A stretch of DNA of 58,985 nt, from positions 1 to 58,985 of the forward strand of contig DASXCO010000170.1 in NCBI GenBank assembly GCA_036491125.1, read 5' to 3'. The notes beneath the pieces are model-generated. The model was not told the origin of the DNA and made no database searches. It saw nothing but the letters and a program-made list of their open reading frames with translations. Of the stretch, positions 7,974 to 16,101 are shown one piece after another (position 1 is the first letter of the stretch; every line of letters starts with the position of its first letter). The translations under genes were made by a program, and so were the position numbers. Source of the stretch: Acidimicrobiales bacterium. GTDB lineage: Bacteria; Actinomycetota; Acidimicrobiia; Acidimicrobiales; AC-9.

Positions 7974-9176
7974 GTGGATTTCGCCTTCACGCCCGAGGAC
8001 GACGCCTTCCGGGCCGAGCTGCGGGCGTGGCTCGAACAGCACCTCGCCGAGTTCCGGGAGGGAGAGCAGGAGGGTGCCCGGAGCGACAGCGCCGCCCTCA
8101 TGTCCACCATGGAGCGGCGGCGGGCATGGCAACGCCGGCTCAACGAGGGGCGGTGGGCGGCGATCAACTGGCCGACCGAGTGGGGCGGGCGCGAAGCCAC
8201 GATCATGCAGAACGTCATCTACTCCGAGGAGATGGCGCGGGCCCGCACGCCCGGGATCTACAACGCCAACGGGATCTGGCAGATCGGTCCCATGATCATC
8301 CGGTGGGGTACCGACGAGCAGCAACAGCGGTGGCTACCGGGCATCCTCTCGGCCGACGAGCACTGGTGCCAGGGCTTCTCGGAGCCCGAGGCCGGCAGCG
8401 ACCTGGCCAACCTGCGCTGCGCGGCGACGCGAGACGGTGACGAGTACATCCTCGAGGGGCGCAAGATCTGGATCTCCACGGCCCACATCGCCCAGTGGGG
8501 TCTCTTCCTCGTGCGCACCGATCCCACCGCCATCCAGCGCAAGGCGAAGCACGAGGGCATCACGGCTCTCGTCGTCGACATGCGGGCGCCCGGCATCGAG
8601 TGCCAACCGCTGCGCGATATCACCGGCGACGCCATGTTCAACGAGGTGACCTTCACCGGCGCGCCGGTCCCGGTGGCCTACCGCCTGGGCGAGGAGGGCC
8701 AGGGGTGGCAGGTCGCGATGGGGACCCTCGGACACGAGCGGGTGGGCACCTCCGGCCTGTCCATCACGCTGGCGACCGAGCTCGAGCGGCTGATCGCCAC
8801 GACCCGCAAGCACAACCCGGCGGCCCTCGACGATCCGTCGATCAAGGACCGCCTGGCCCGGGCCTGGACCCAGATCACGCTCACCCGTCTGCTCAACTAT
8901 CGGGCCCTCTCGAAGGTCCTGAAGGGCGAGAGGACCTGGCCCGAGGTCCCGCTGGCCAAGCTGCAGTGGAGCAGCCTGTCCCAGACGCTGGCCGAGCTCG
9001 GCTGCGACATGCTGGGCCCGGCGGGCATCCTCGCCCGCGGGGGAGCCGACACCGTCGACAACGGGCACTGGACCCACCAGTACTGCTGGCAGCGCTACAC
9101 GTCGATCGGCGCCGGCACCACCGAGGTGCAGAAGAACATCCTCGCCGACCGCGCCATCCAGTTGCCCCGTCACTGA
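7974..9176 (+). CDS. Acyl-CoA dehydrogenase, catalytic-subunit type
   Basis: A 400-residue acyl-CoA dehydrogenase. Visible signatures are FSEPEAGSDLANLRC, LEGRKIWISTAH, GTLGHERVGTSG and the C-terminal GAGTTEVQKNILADRAIQLP. The Glu of HER is the probable base because the C-terminal EGT residue is replaced. The GTG start follows TAGGAT by 8 bases without a leader. It is divergent from the small-subunit protein at 6835-7929 and shares an operator with it, so the two are probably partners in one heteromeric enzyme (inference). The LLM oxidoreductase follows after 6 bases. Confidence 0.88.
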   Translation: MDFAFTPEDDAFRAELRAWLEQHLAEFREGEQEGARSDSAALMSTMERRRAWQRRLNEGRWAAINWPTEWGGREATIMQNVIYSEEMARARTPGIYNANGIWQIGPMIIRWGTDEQQQRWLPGILSADEHWCQGFSEPEAGSDLANLRCAATRDGDEYILEGRKIWISTAHIAQWGLFLVRTDPTAIQRKAKHEGITALVVDMRAPGIECQPLRDITGDAMFNEVTFTGAPVPVAYRLGEEGQGWQVAMGTLGHERVGTSGLSITLATELERLIATTRKHNPAALDDPSIKDRLARAWTQITLTRLLNYRALSKVLKGERTWPEVPLAKLQWSSLSQTLAELGCDMLGPAGILARGGADTVDNGHWTHQYCWQRYTSIGAGTTEVQKNILADRAIQLPRH

Positions 9177-9182
9177 GCACCC

Positions 9183-10076
9183 GTGCGGTTCGGGCTCGTC
9201 ACCCCGGTCGTCACGCTCAATCCACGCGTCCACAACTCCTGGGAGGAGACCGCAGGTCTCGAGGCGGTCGCAGCCGTGGCCGACGCGGCGGACCGGCTCG
9301 GCTATCACCATGTGACCTGCAGCGAGCACGTGGCCGTGCCGACCGACGCGGTGGCCCGCCGGGGCGGACGGTACTGGGATCCTCTCGCCACCTTCGGTTA
9401 CCTGGCCGCCGGGACCACCCGGCTGCGCCTCGCCACTCATGTGCTCGTGCTCGGCTACCACCACCCTCTCGACATCGCCAAGCGTTACGGCACGCTCGAT
9501 CTGGTCAGCGGGGGGCGGCTGGTGCTGGGCGTGGGCGTGGGCACGCTGGCCGAGGAGTTCGAGCTCCTCGGCGCCGAGCTGGAGGGCCGGGGCGCCCGCG
9601 CCGACGATGCGATCCGCGCCCTGCGCGCCTCGCTGTCACGTCGGGAGCCGGTCTACCAGGGCGATCACTTTCGCTACGACGGCTTCGTCATCGATCCCTG
9701 TGCCCTGCAGGAGCGGGTGCCGATCTGGATCGGGGGCCGCACGGCGCGATCGCTGCGCCGGGCCGTCGAGCTCGGCGACGGCTGGGTACCGTTCGGCGTG
9801 GGCGAGGGTGACCTGGCGGCCATGCTGGCCCGGGCCCGCCAGTCGGCAGCCTGGACGGACCGGTCTACGCCGCTCGAGCTCGTCCTCCACCCCGAGCCAC
9901 CTCTCGATCCGGGCGCCGCGCCCGAGCAGGCGCGCGAGGTGGTCGCCCGCTACGAGCAGCTCGGAGCGACCGTTCTCAACCTCCGCCTCCAGCACCGCTC
10001 TCTTGCACACTGCCTGGAGCAGCTCGAGGCGATGGTCGAGGCTGTCCCGCCTGAGCATGGCCCGCCTTCTCCCTGA
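9183..10076 (+). CDS. LLM-class flavin-dependent oxidoreductase
   Basis: A 297-residue luciferase-like TIM-barrel protein. It begins MRFGLVTPVVTLNPR and contains RLRLATHVLVLGYHHPLDIAKRYGTLDLVSGGRLVLGVGVG, typical of LLM-class monooxygenases and of F420-dependent relatives, and VPIWIGGRT. In actinobacteria such proteins often use F420, but the cofactor cannot be told from the sequence alone. It is co-transcribed with the dehydrogenase ending at 9176. Its last 101 bases overlap the convergent SRPBCC gene. Confidence 0.85.
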   Translation: MRFGLVTPVVTLNPRVHNSWEETAGLEAVAAVADAADRLGYHHVTCSEHVAVPTDAVARRGGRYWDPLATFGYLAAGTTRLRLATHVLVLGYHHPLDIAKRYGTLDLVSGGRLVLGVGVGTLAEEFELLGAELEGRGARADDAIRALRASLSRREPVYQGDHFRYDGFVIDPCALQERVPIWIGGRTARSLRRAVELGDGWVPFGVGEGDLAAMLARARQSAAWTDRSTPLELVLHPEPPLDPGAAPEQAREVVARYEQLGATVLNLRLQHRSLAHCLEQLEAMVEAVPPEHGPPSP

Positions 10077-10539
10077 GGGCGCGAACACCGGCCTCGATGG
10101 CCGAGGCCAGGTGGCGGTCGTTGCCCTTCGAGATGCGGTCGTGCACCCGGCGTTCCAACAGCGCGCGCAGTACCGGGTTGAAGGCGTGATACGTCTCACG
10201 AAAGTGGATGCGCGTGCGACCATCGCCCAGGTCCTCGAGGCGGGTCCAGCCACTGGCCTTGGACCACAGCGGCTTGCCCACGGCGTCGTAGCGCCACGAG
10301 ACGCCGGGCTCCATCTCGCTGATCCACTCCCACGAGACGCCGGCGCCACCGGACAAGAGGTACCCCGGAACCGGGAAGGTGCAGTGACGGACCAGGCCCA
10401 GCCCGTGCTCGTCACCGGGAAGGAGGATCTCGATGGTGACGTCGCCATGGCGGCGTCGCCCGGAGCGGTGGGACCAGAAGACCCGCCACACCTCCGCCGG
10501 GGTGGCCTCGACCTCGATCGAGAAGCTGTGGTCCTGCAC
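9976..10539 (-). CDS. SRPBCC-fold (polyketide cyclase-like) protein
   Basis: A 187-residue START/SRPBCC-like protein. The opening FSIEVEATPAEVWRVFWSH is the usual first strand and helix, followed by TFPVPGYLLSGGAGVSWEWI and TRIHFRETYHAFNP, giving the helix-grip pattern. It probably binds a hydrophobic ligand or helps condense or hydrate one. The GTG start at 10539 lies 20 bases after the thiolase stop, so it is the second gene of that operon; the longer reading to 10611 would run into the thiolase. The C-terminal tail (about the last 30 residues, rich in P, G, A, Q) lies wholly inside the overlap with the LLM gene. Confidence 0.72.
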   Translation of the reverse strand: MQDHSFSIEVEATPAEVWRVFWSHRSGRRRHGDVTIEILLPGDEHGLGLVRHCTFPVPGYLLSGGAGVSWEWISEMEPGVSWRYDAVGKPLWSKASGWTRLEDLGDGRTRIHFRETYHAFNPVLRALLERRVHDRISKGNDRHLASAIEAGVRALREKAGHAQAGQPRPSPRAAPGSVQESGAGGGG

Positions 10540-10559
10540 GGGAAGGCCCCGCGCCCCTC

Positions 10560-11777
10560 TCAGCCCAGCCGCTCGATGACGGTGGCGTTGGCCTGACCGC
10601 CGCCCTCGCACATCGTCTGGAAGCCGAAGCGCCCGCCGATCGACTCCAGCTGGTTGAGCAGTGTGGTCATGAGCCGCACCCCGCTGGCCCCCAGCGGGTG
10701 GCCGATGGCAATGGCCCCGCCCCTCGGGTTGAGCCGTTCGAGCTCCTCGGGGTGGGACCCGGGCCCCGCCGCCTCGGGGAGGAACTCACGGGCCCACATG
10801 AGAGCGATGGCCGCAAAGGCCTCGTTGCACTCCACGGCGTCGAAGTCGCCGATCGTCATGTTCGATCGGGACAGCAGCTTGCGGGTGGCCGGGTTGGGGG
10901 CCGACAGGACCAGGATCGGGTCCTCGGCCGCCACGACGAAGTGCACCAGCCGGGCCCTCACCGGCAGGCCCAGCCGGTCGGCCGCCTGGCGGCTGGTGAT
11001 CAGCATGGCCGCGGCCCCGTCGGACATCTGCGAGGAGTTGCCGGCGGTGATGTCGGGCGCCAGCGACGGATCCCAGCTGGCCGCGCTCGGAAGGCCGGCC
11101 AGCTTCTCCATCGAGGTGTCGTGCCGTATTCCCTCGTCGGCCTCGAGCACGGCGCCGGTGGGCCGGCCCTCCTCGTCCTTGACGGGCACGGCCACGAGCT
11201 CCCGGGCAACCTGGCCGGCCTCGGTCGCCCTTGCCGCCCTCCGGTGGCTCTCCAGGGCGAAGGCGTCCATATCCTCCCGGCTGATCTTCCACTGGTCGGC
11301 GAGGATCTGGGCCACCTCGAACTGCGTCTTGAGCTGGTTGTCGATCACGGCCATGAAGTCGCCGCTGAAGGGGCCCTTGCCGCCCTTGGCGTTGGAGGCC
11401 AGCGGCGTCCTCGTCATCGATTCGACACCACAGGCCACGGCGACGTCGTAGGCGCCGGCCATCACTCCCTGTGCGGCGAAGTGCACCGCTTGCTGGGACG
11501 ACCCGCACTGGCGGTCGACCGACGTGGCCGGAACGTGCCACGGCAGGCCCGCACCGACCCAGGCGTTGCGGGTCACGTTCGTGCTCTGCTCCCCGACCTG
11601 GGTCACACAGCCCCCGACGACGTCGTCGACGATCCCGGGGTCGACACCCGAGCGCTCGACGAGGCCGCTGAGCACGTGGCCGAGCAGGTCAGCCGGATGC
11701 CAGCCAGAGAGGGCGCCGTTGCGCTTGCCGATGGGCGTACGCACGGCGTCGACGATCACCGCCTCCCGGGTCTCCAT
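10560..11777 (-). CDS. Thiolase (acetyl-CoA acyltransferase)
   Basis: A 405-residue thiolase II that would cleave a 3-ketoacyl-CoA with CoA. All three catalytic residues are visible: Cys91 in DRQCGSSQQA, His360 in GHPLGASG and Cys390 in MCEGGGQANA. The length is standard for the family (about 390-410). It starts with ATG at 11777, 26 bases from the operator at 11803, and is divergent from the acyl-CoA synthetase at 11825. The SRPBCC protein follows on the same transcript. Confidence 0.92.
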   Translation of the reverse strand: METREAVIVDAVRTPIGKRNGALSGWHPADLLGHVLSGLVERSGVDPGIVDDVVGGCVTQVGEQSTNVTRNAWVGAGLPWHVPATSVDRQCGSSQQAVHFAAQGVMAGAYDVAVACGVESMTRTPLASNAKGGKGPFSGDFMAVIDNQLKTQFEVAQILADQWKISREDMDAFALESHRRAARATEAGQVARELVAVPVKDEEGRPTGAVLEADEGIRHDTSMEKLAGLPSAASWDPSLAPDITAGNSSQMSDGAAAMLITSRQAADRLGLPVRARLVHFVVAAEDPILVLSAPNPATRKLLSRSNMTIGDFDAVECNEAFAAIALMWAREFLPEAAGPGSHPEELERLNPRGGAIAIGHPLGASGVRLMTTLLNQLESIGGRFGFQTMCEGGGQANATVIERLG

Positions 11778-11802
11778 CAGCGTGCCTCCTCCCGGCCGAA
11801 AC

Positions 11803-11816
11803 TGACATGATAGTCA
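11803..11816. promoter_or_regulatory. TGAC-N6-GTCA operator between thiolase and acyl-CoA synthetase
   Basis: TGACATGATAGTCA has both arms intact. The right arm overlaps a possible -10 element TAGTCA that ends 9 bases before the ATG at 11825. It lies in the short divergent gap, so it can control both the thiolase operon and the synthetase. An apparent ATG at 11807 falls inside the operator and is unlikely to be a real start. Confidence 0.65.
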
Positions 11817-11824
11817 GCAACCGC

Positions 11825-13987
11825 ATGCCCCGGACCGCCCGACACCCGACAGCCATACGCCTCGACGTGACCGGGCGCCCGGTCGAGTCGCGCTCGGTCG
11901 ACCTCGACACGTTCTTCCACCCTCGGAGCGTCGCCGTGGTCGGGGCGTCGGACACGCCCGGCCGCCCCAACACGGTCATGACCCGGAAGATCCGGGATTG
12001 GGCCGAGCAGGCCGGCGCCTCCATCTATCCCGTCAACCCCAACCGGACCGAGGTCGACGGGCTGCCCAGCGTCGCCAGCGTCCTCGACGTCCCCGTGGAC
12101 GTCGACCTGGCGGCCATCCTGGTGGGCGAGGCGGTCGACGCCCTCGAGGAAGCTGTCGAGAAGAAGGCACGGTTCGCGGTCATCTTCGCCGCCGGCTTCG
12201 CCGAGGTGGGCGGCGAGGGCACGCGGCTGCAGGCGCGCCTCGCGAAGCTGGTGCGGTCAGGCGAGCTCCACCTGCTGGGACCGAACACCAACCTCAACGC
12301 CTTCGAGACCTTCCGTGACGACCTGCAGCCGCCGAAGATCGCCCTCATCACCCAGAGCGGACACCAGGGTCGTCCAATCTTCCAGGGCCAGGAGCTTGGC
12401 ATCGCCCTCTCGCACTGGGCGCCGACCGGCAACGAGGTCGACCTCGAGGTCGCCGACTTCATCCGCTACTTCGCCGATCAGGAAGAGGTTGGCGTCATCG
12501 CCGCCTATGTCGAGGGCTTCAAGGACGGACGGACTCTCATGCTGGCGGCGGATCACGCCGCCAGTCGGGGGGTCCCCATCGTCGTGGTCAAGGTGGGCCG
12601 GACCGAAGAGGGCAGGTCGATGGCGATGGCCCACACCGGACACCTGGCAGGATCCGACGCTGTCATCTCGGCCGCGCTGCGCCAGATGGGTGTGGTCCGG
12701 GTCGATGGCCTCGACGAGCTGCTCGACACCTCGGCCATGCTGGCCCGGGCCAAGCCGCCATCACGGTCCGGGGGCGCGGCGTCGGTCGGCGTCTGCGTGT
12801 ACTCCATCTCGGGCGGGACGGGGGCCCACATGGCCGACCTGGTGGCCACGGCCGGGCTCCGACTTCCGACCCTCGCCGCGGCCACCCAGCAACAGCTGCG
12901 CCAGTGGATCCCGTCGTACCTGAGGGTCTCCAACCCGGTCGACAACGGGGGACATCCGGCGAGCGACTGGCGCGGGCGCAAGATCCTCGACGCCATCGTG
13001 GCCGATCCCCATGTCGACGTTGTCATCTGTCCCATCACCGGCGCCGTGGCCTCGATGAGCAGCCGTCTGGCCCGGGACCTGGTGGACGTGGCCGCAGCTA
13101 CGGACAAGCCCGTGTGTGTGGTGTGGGGCTCTCCCATCGAGGACGATGTCGCCTACAAGGAGATCCTCCTCGGCTCCCAGGTCCCGGTGTTCCGAACGTT
13201 CGCCAACTGTGTGCGGGCGGTGAGGTCCTACGTCGACTACCACGAATTTCGCCAGCGACATGTGTCGCCGTTCTCGCGGCCCGCGATGAAGCCCTCGGCC
13301 GCGGCGCGCCGGGCCCGACCGCACCTGCAGCCCGGGCGGGCCCTCTCCGAGCACCTGTCCAAGGCCGTCCTCTCCGACTACGGCATCCCCGTCACGCGCG
13401 AGGCGCTGGTGACCAGCGCCGCGCAGGCCACCCGGGCCGCCGCCGAGCTGGGGCCGCGGGTGGTCATGAAGATCAGCTCGCCCGACCTCGCCCACAAGGC
13501 CGACCTCGGGCTCGTGGAGGTGGGTGTTGCGGGGGCGGGCGAAGTCCGGGCCACCTACGGTCGCCTGCTCGAGCGGGCCCGAGCGGCTGCGCCCGCGGCC
13601 GTTCTCGACGGGGTGCTCGTGTCGGAGCTGGTGACCGACGGGACAGAGACCGTCCTCGGCGTCACCGACGACGAGCTTTTCGGGCCGACCGTGATGCTCG
13701 GGATCGGCGGGATCTTCGTCGAGGTCCTGCACGACGTCACCTTCCGGGTGCCACCCTTCGACCGGGCCGAGGCCCGCCGGATGGTGACCGAGCTCAAGGG
13801 TTCGGCCCTCCTGACCGGTGCGCGCGGCCGGCCACCGGCCGATGTCGGTGCCCTGGTGGATGTCATGATGCGGCTCCAGCGACTGGCGGTCGACCTCGCC
13901 GGCGAGGTCGCCGAGTTGGACATCAACCCCCTCGTCGTGAGACCAAAGGGTGCGGTAGCCGTGGACGCGCTGGTCGTGTGCAAGTAA
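11825..13987 (+). CDS. NDP-forming acyl-CoA synthetase, fused alpha-beta
   Basis: A 720-residue protein of the ADP-forming acetyl-CoA synthetase family, joining acid, CoA and ATP. Domain order: Rossmann CoA-binding domain (RSVAVVGASD, about residues 30-130), two succinyl-CoA-ligase-like domains (ALITQSGHQG; AHTGHLAGSD with the probable phospho-histidine His270), then a C-terminal ATP-grasp domain from about residue 490 (ISSPDLAHKADLGLVEVGV; ELDINPLVVRPKG). The ATG at 11825 is preferred because the earlier one is inside the operator; a GTG at 11867 is also possible. No clear ribosome binding site, consistent with a leaderless message. The enoyl-CoA hydratase follows after 94 bases. Confidence 0.88.
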   Translation: MPRTARHPTAIRLDVTGRPVESRSVDLDTFFHPRSVAVVGASDTPGRPNTVMTRKIRDWAEQAGASIYPVNPNRTEVDGLPSVASVLDVPVDVDLAAILVGEAVDALEEAVEKKARFAVIFAAGFAEVGGEGTRLQARLAKLVRSGELHLLGPNTNLNAFETFRDDLQPPKIALITQSGHQGRPIFQGQELGIALSHWAPTGNEVDLEVADFIRYFADQEEVGVIAAYVEGFKDGRTLMLAADHAASRGVPIVVVKVGRTEEGRSMAMAHTGHLAGSDAVISAALRQMGVVRVDGLDELLDTSAMLARAKPPSRSGGAASVGVCVYSISGGTGAHMADLVATAGLRLPTLAAATQQQLRQWIPSYLRVSNPVDNGGHPASDWRGRKILDAIVADPHVDVVICPITGAVASMSSRLARDLVDVAAATDKPVCVVWGSPIEDDVAYKEILLGSQVPVFRTFANCVRAVRSYVDYHEFRQRHVSPFSRPAMKPSAAARRARPHLQPGRALSEHLSKAVLSDYGIPVTREALVTSAAQATRAAAELGPRVVMKISSPDLAHKADLGLVEVGVAGAGEVRATYGRLLERARAAAPAAVLDGVLVSELVTDGTETVLGVTDDELFGPTVMLGIGGIFVEVLHDVTFRVPPFDRAEARRMVTELKGSALLTGARGRPPADVGALVDVMMRLQRLAVDLAGEVAELDINPLVVRPKGAVAVDALVVCK

Positions 13988-13988
13988 C

Positions 13989-14005
13989 CCGGCCCGGGAG
14001 GCCGG
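13989..14005 (+). repeat. Partial copy of the GGCCGGCC leader repeat
   Basis: Seventeen bases, starting CCGGCCCGGGAGG, are identical to positions 3-19 of the 23-base repeat found at 21323, 21354 and, with one change, 14044. It lies just after the stop of the acyl-CoA synthetase. Confidence 0.6.
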
Positions 14006-14043
14006 TCAAGGAGGCAGCGCGCGCCGAGCGCCCCGAGAGAGAA

Positions 14044-14066
14044 GGCCGGCCGGGGAGGCCGGCCCA
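14044..14066 (+). repeat. GGCCGGCC leader repeat upstream of enoyl-CoA hydratase
   Basis: A 23-base element with GGCCGGCC near both ends; it differs at one base from the two copies at 21323 and 21354. The ends can pair to a very stable hairpin. It is followed by CCCACGGAACAGGAGAGG, close to the sequence after the 21354 copy (CCCACGAGACAGGGAGG), and then by the start codon. Repeat plus ribosome binding site therefore looks like a shared leader unit. Confidence 0.65.
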
Positions 14067-14081
14067 CGGAACAGGAGAGGC

Positions 14082-14930
14082 ATGAGCGAGGACGAGCGGC
14101 CGGTCGACGAGCTGGTGCGCTACCAGGTCGACAAGGGCGTGGCCCGCATCACCATCGACCGAGCGGAGGCGGGAAACGCCCTCACCACGCCCATGCGAGA
14201 CCGGCTGGCCGAGCTCTTCGAGTCGGTCTCGGGCACGCTGGCCGTGCGGGCGGTGCTGCTCTCGGGGACGGGCCGTGCCTTCTGCACCGGCGCCGATCTG
14301 CGGGGACCCCGGGTCCAGGCGCCTCCGATCCCGGGCAACGAGCCACCGCCCGGCGCGCCTGAGCGCTCGACCGGTGACGGCGCCCGCACGATCCGCAAGG
14401 GATGGCAGCGCCTGATCGCCGCCATCCTGGACGCCGAGAAGCCGGTCGTGTGCGCGCTGAACGGGACGGCCGCCGGCGGCGGCGCCCACCTCGCCCTGGC
14501 CTGCGACCTGATCGTCATGGCCGAGGAGGCCCGCCTCATCGAGGTGTTCGTGCGGCGGGGCATCATTCCCGACGCCGGTGGCTGCTTCATCCTCCCCCGC
14601 ATCGTGGGCGTGCAGCGGGCCAAGGAGATCATGTTCTTCGGCGACGACGTCGACGCAGCCACGGCCGAGCGAATCGGCCTGGTCAACGCGGTCGTGCCCA
14701 CCGCCGAGCTGGACAAGACGGCGAGCCAGTGGGTGGAGCGCTTGGCGGCGGGGCCCACCAAAGCCGTCGGCCTCACCAAGTGGCTGCTCAACCGATCGCT
14801 GGACTCGGACCGGCTGACCGCCTTCCAGGAGGAGTCGTGGGCCCAGGAGGCGGCCAGCGGCACCGAGGACTCCAAGGAAGGGGTGGCCAGCTTCATCGAG
14901 CGCCGCCCGGCGGAGTTCAAGGGCTGGTAG
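14082..14930 (+). CDS. Enoyl-CoA hydratase/isomerase (PaaG-like signature)
   Basis: A 282-residue crotonase-fold enzyme: ITIDRAEAGNALTTPM, AFCTGADLRGPR (oxyanion hole), LNGTAAGGGAHLALACDLIVMAE and RRGIIPDAGGCFILPR. The Asp in PDAGG replaces the second Glu of true hydratases, a pattern seen in isomerases such as PaaG. An insertion rich in P and G lies near residues 85-105. AGGAGAGG lies just before the ATG. It follows the acyl-CoA synthetase and precedes the thiolase-like protein at 14940, so the three are probably one operon under the operator at 11803. Confidence 0.86.
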   Translation: MSEDERPVDELVRYQVDKGVARITIDRAEAGNALTTPMRDRLAELFESVSGTLAVRAVLLSGTGRAFCTGADLRGPRVQAPPIPGNEPPPGAPERSTGDGARTIRKGWQRLIAAILDAEKPVVCALNGTAAGGGAHLALACDLIVMAEEARLIEVFVRRGIIPDAGGCFILPRIVGVQRAKEIMFFGDDVDAATAERIGLVNAVVPTAELDKTASQWVERLAAGPTKAVGLTKWLLNRSLDSDRLTAFQEESWAQEAASGTEDSKEGVASFIERRPAEFKGW

Positions 14931-14939
14931 GGCTCGCCT

Positions 14940-16091
14940 GTGTTGAAAGATCGGGCCGCCATCGTCGGCATCGGCCAGACCGCGTTCGCCAAGTCGCTCC
15001 CCGACTCCGAGCTCTCCATGGCCTGCCAGGCCATCACGGCGGCCCTCGACGACGCGGGCATCCGCCCGTCAGACGTCGACGCCCTGTCCTCCTACGCCAT
15101 GGAGGCCAACGTGGAGGTGGAGGTCGCCCGCAACGTCGGCCTCGGCGACATCACCTACTTCAGCCAGGTCGGCTACGGCGGGGGCGCCGGGTGCGCCGTG
15201 GTGGGTCACGCGGCCATGGCGGTCACCAGCGGCCAGGCCGAGGTGGCCGTGGCATGGCGCTCGCGCAAGCGGGGCGCCGCCGCCAGTCGTCCCTGGTCCC
15301 AGGTCTCGCGGCGGGTGTCCGGCCCCGGCCAGTGGTCTCGACCCTGGGGGCTGCTCCGTCCGGTCGACGAGATCGCCATGCTGGCCCGGCGCTACATGTA
15401 CGAGCACGGGGCGACGCGGGACCACCTGGCCAACGTGGCCCTCGCTTTCCGCAAGCACGCCAACCGCAACCCGGCCGCAACCATGCGCGACAAGACCATG
15501 AGTCGCGAGGACTACATGGCCGCCCGATGGGTGTCGGAGCCTCTGTGCCTGTTCGACAACTGCCTGGAGACCGACGGGGCCGTGGCCTGCGTCGTCGTGC
15601 CGGCCGAGCGTGCGGCCGACCTTCGCCAGCCGCCCGTCTACATCCACGCCTTCGGCCAGGGTCTCAACACCCAGCATCAGACGATGACCAACTACCACCG
15701 GGACGACCCGCTCACCGGTCCCGCCTGGGCGTGCAGCCGGGTGCTCTGGCGCAACGCCGACGTCGGGCCCGCGGACGTCGACGTGGCCCAGCTCTACGAC
15801 GCCTTCAGTCCGTTGATCCCGTTGTCGCTGGAGGGTTACGGGTTCTGCAAGCGAGGCGAAGGCGGCGACTTCACCAACGACGGCAACATCGAGTGGCCCG
15901 ATGGTGACCTCCCGGTGAACACCTCCGGCGGCGGCATGTCCGAGGCCTACGTCCACGGCTTCAACCTGATCGCCGAGGGCGTGCGCCAGATGCGAGGCAG
16001 CTCCACCTCACAGGTCGCGGGGGCGGAGACCTGCCTGGTCACGAGCGGCGAAGGCGTGCCGACCAGCGCCCTCCTGCTGCGCCGGGCCTAG
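14940..16091 (+). CDS. Thiolase-like lipid-transfer protein (SCP2-thiolase/Ltp family)
   Basis: A 383-residue thiolase-fold protein. AAIVGIGQTAFAKS at the start, YGGGAGCAVVGHAAMAVTSG in the middle, DVAQLYDAFSPLIPLSLEGYG and NTSGGGMSEAYVHGFNLIAEGVRQMRG are typical of the Ltp/SCP2 thiolase group, some of which are retro-aldolases in steroid side-chain removal. A canonical N-C-S thiolase nucleophile motif is not evident. Such proteins usually pair with a DUF35 partner; none is seen in this window. The GTG at 14940 follows the hydratase stop by 9 bases. Confidence 0.82.
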   Translation: MLKDRAAIVGIGQTAFAKSLPDSELSMACQAITAALDDAGIRPSDVDALSSYAMEANVEVEVARNVGLGDITYFSQVGYGGGAGCAVVGHAAMAVTSGQAEVAVAWRSRKRGAAASRPWSQVSRRVSGPGQWSRPWGLLRPVDEIAMLARRYMYEHGATRDHLANVALAFRKHANRNPAATMRDKTMSREDYMAARWVSEPLCLFDNCLETDGAVACVVVPAERAADLRQPPVYIHAFGQGLNTQHQTMTNYHRDDPLTGPAWACSRVLWRNADVGPADVDVAQLYDAFSPLIPLSLEGYGFCKRGEGGDFTNDGNIEWPDGDLPVNTSGGGMSEAYVHGFNLIAEGVRQMRGSSTSQVAGAETCLVTSGEGVPTSALLLRRA

Positions 16092-16101
16092 CCCCTCGGC
16101 G

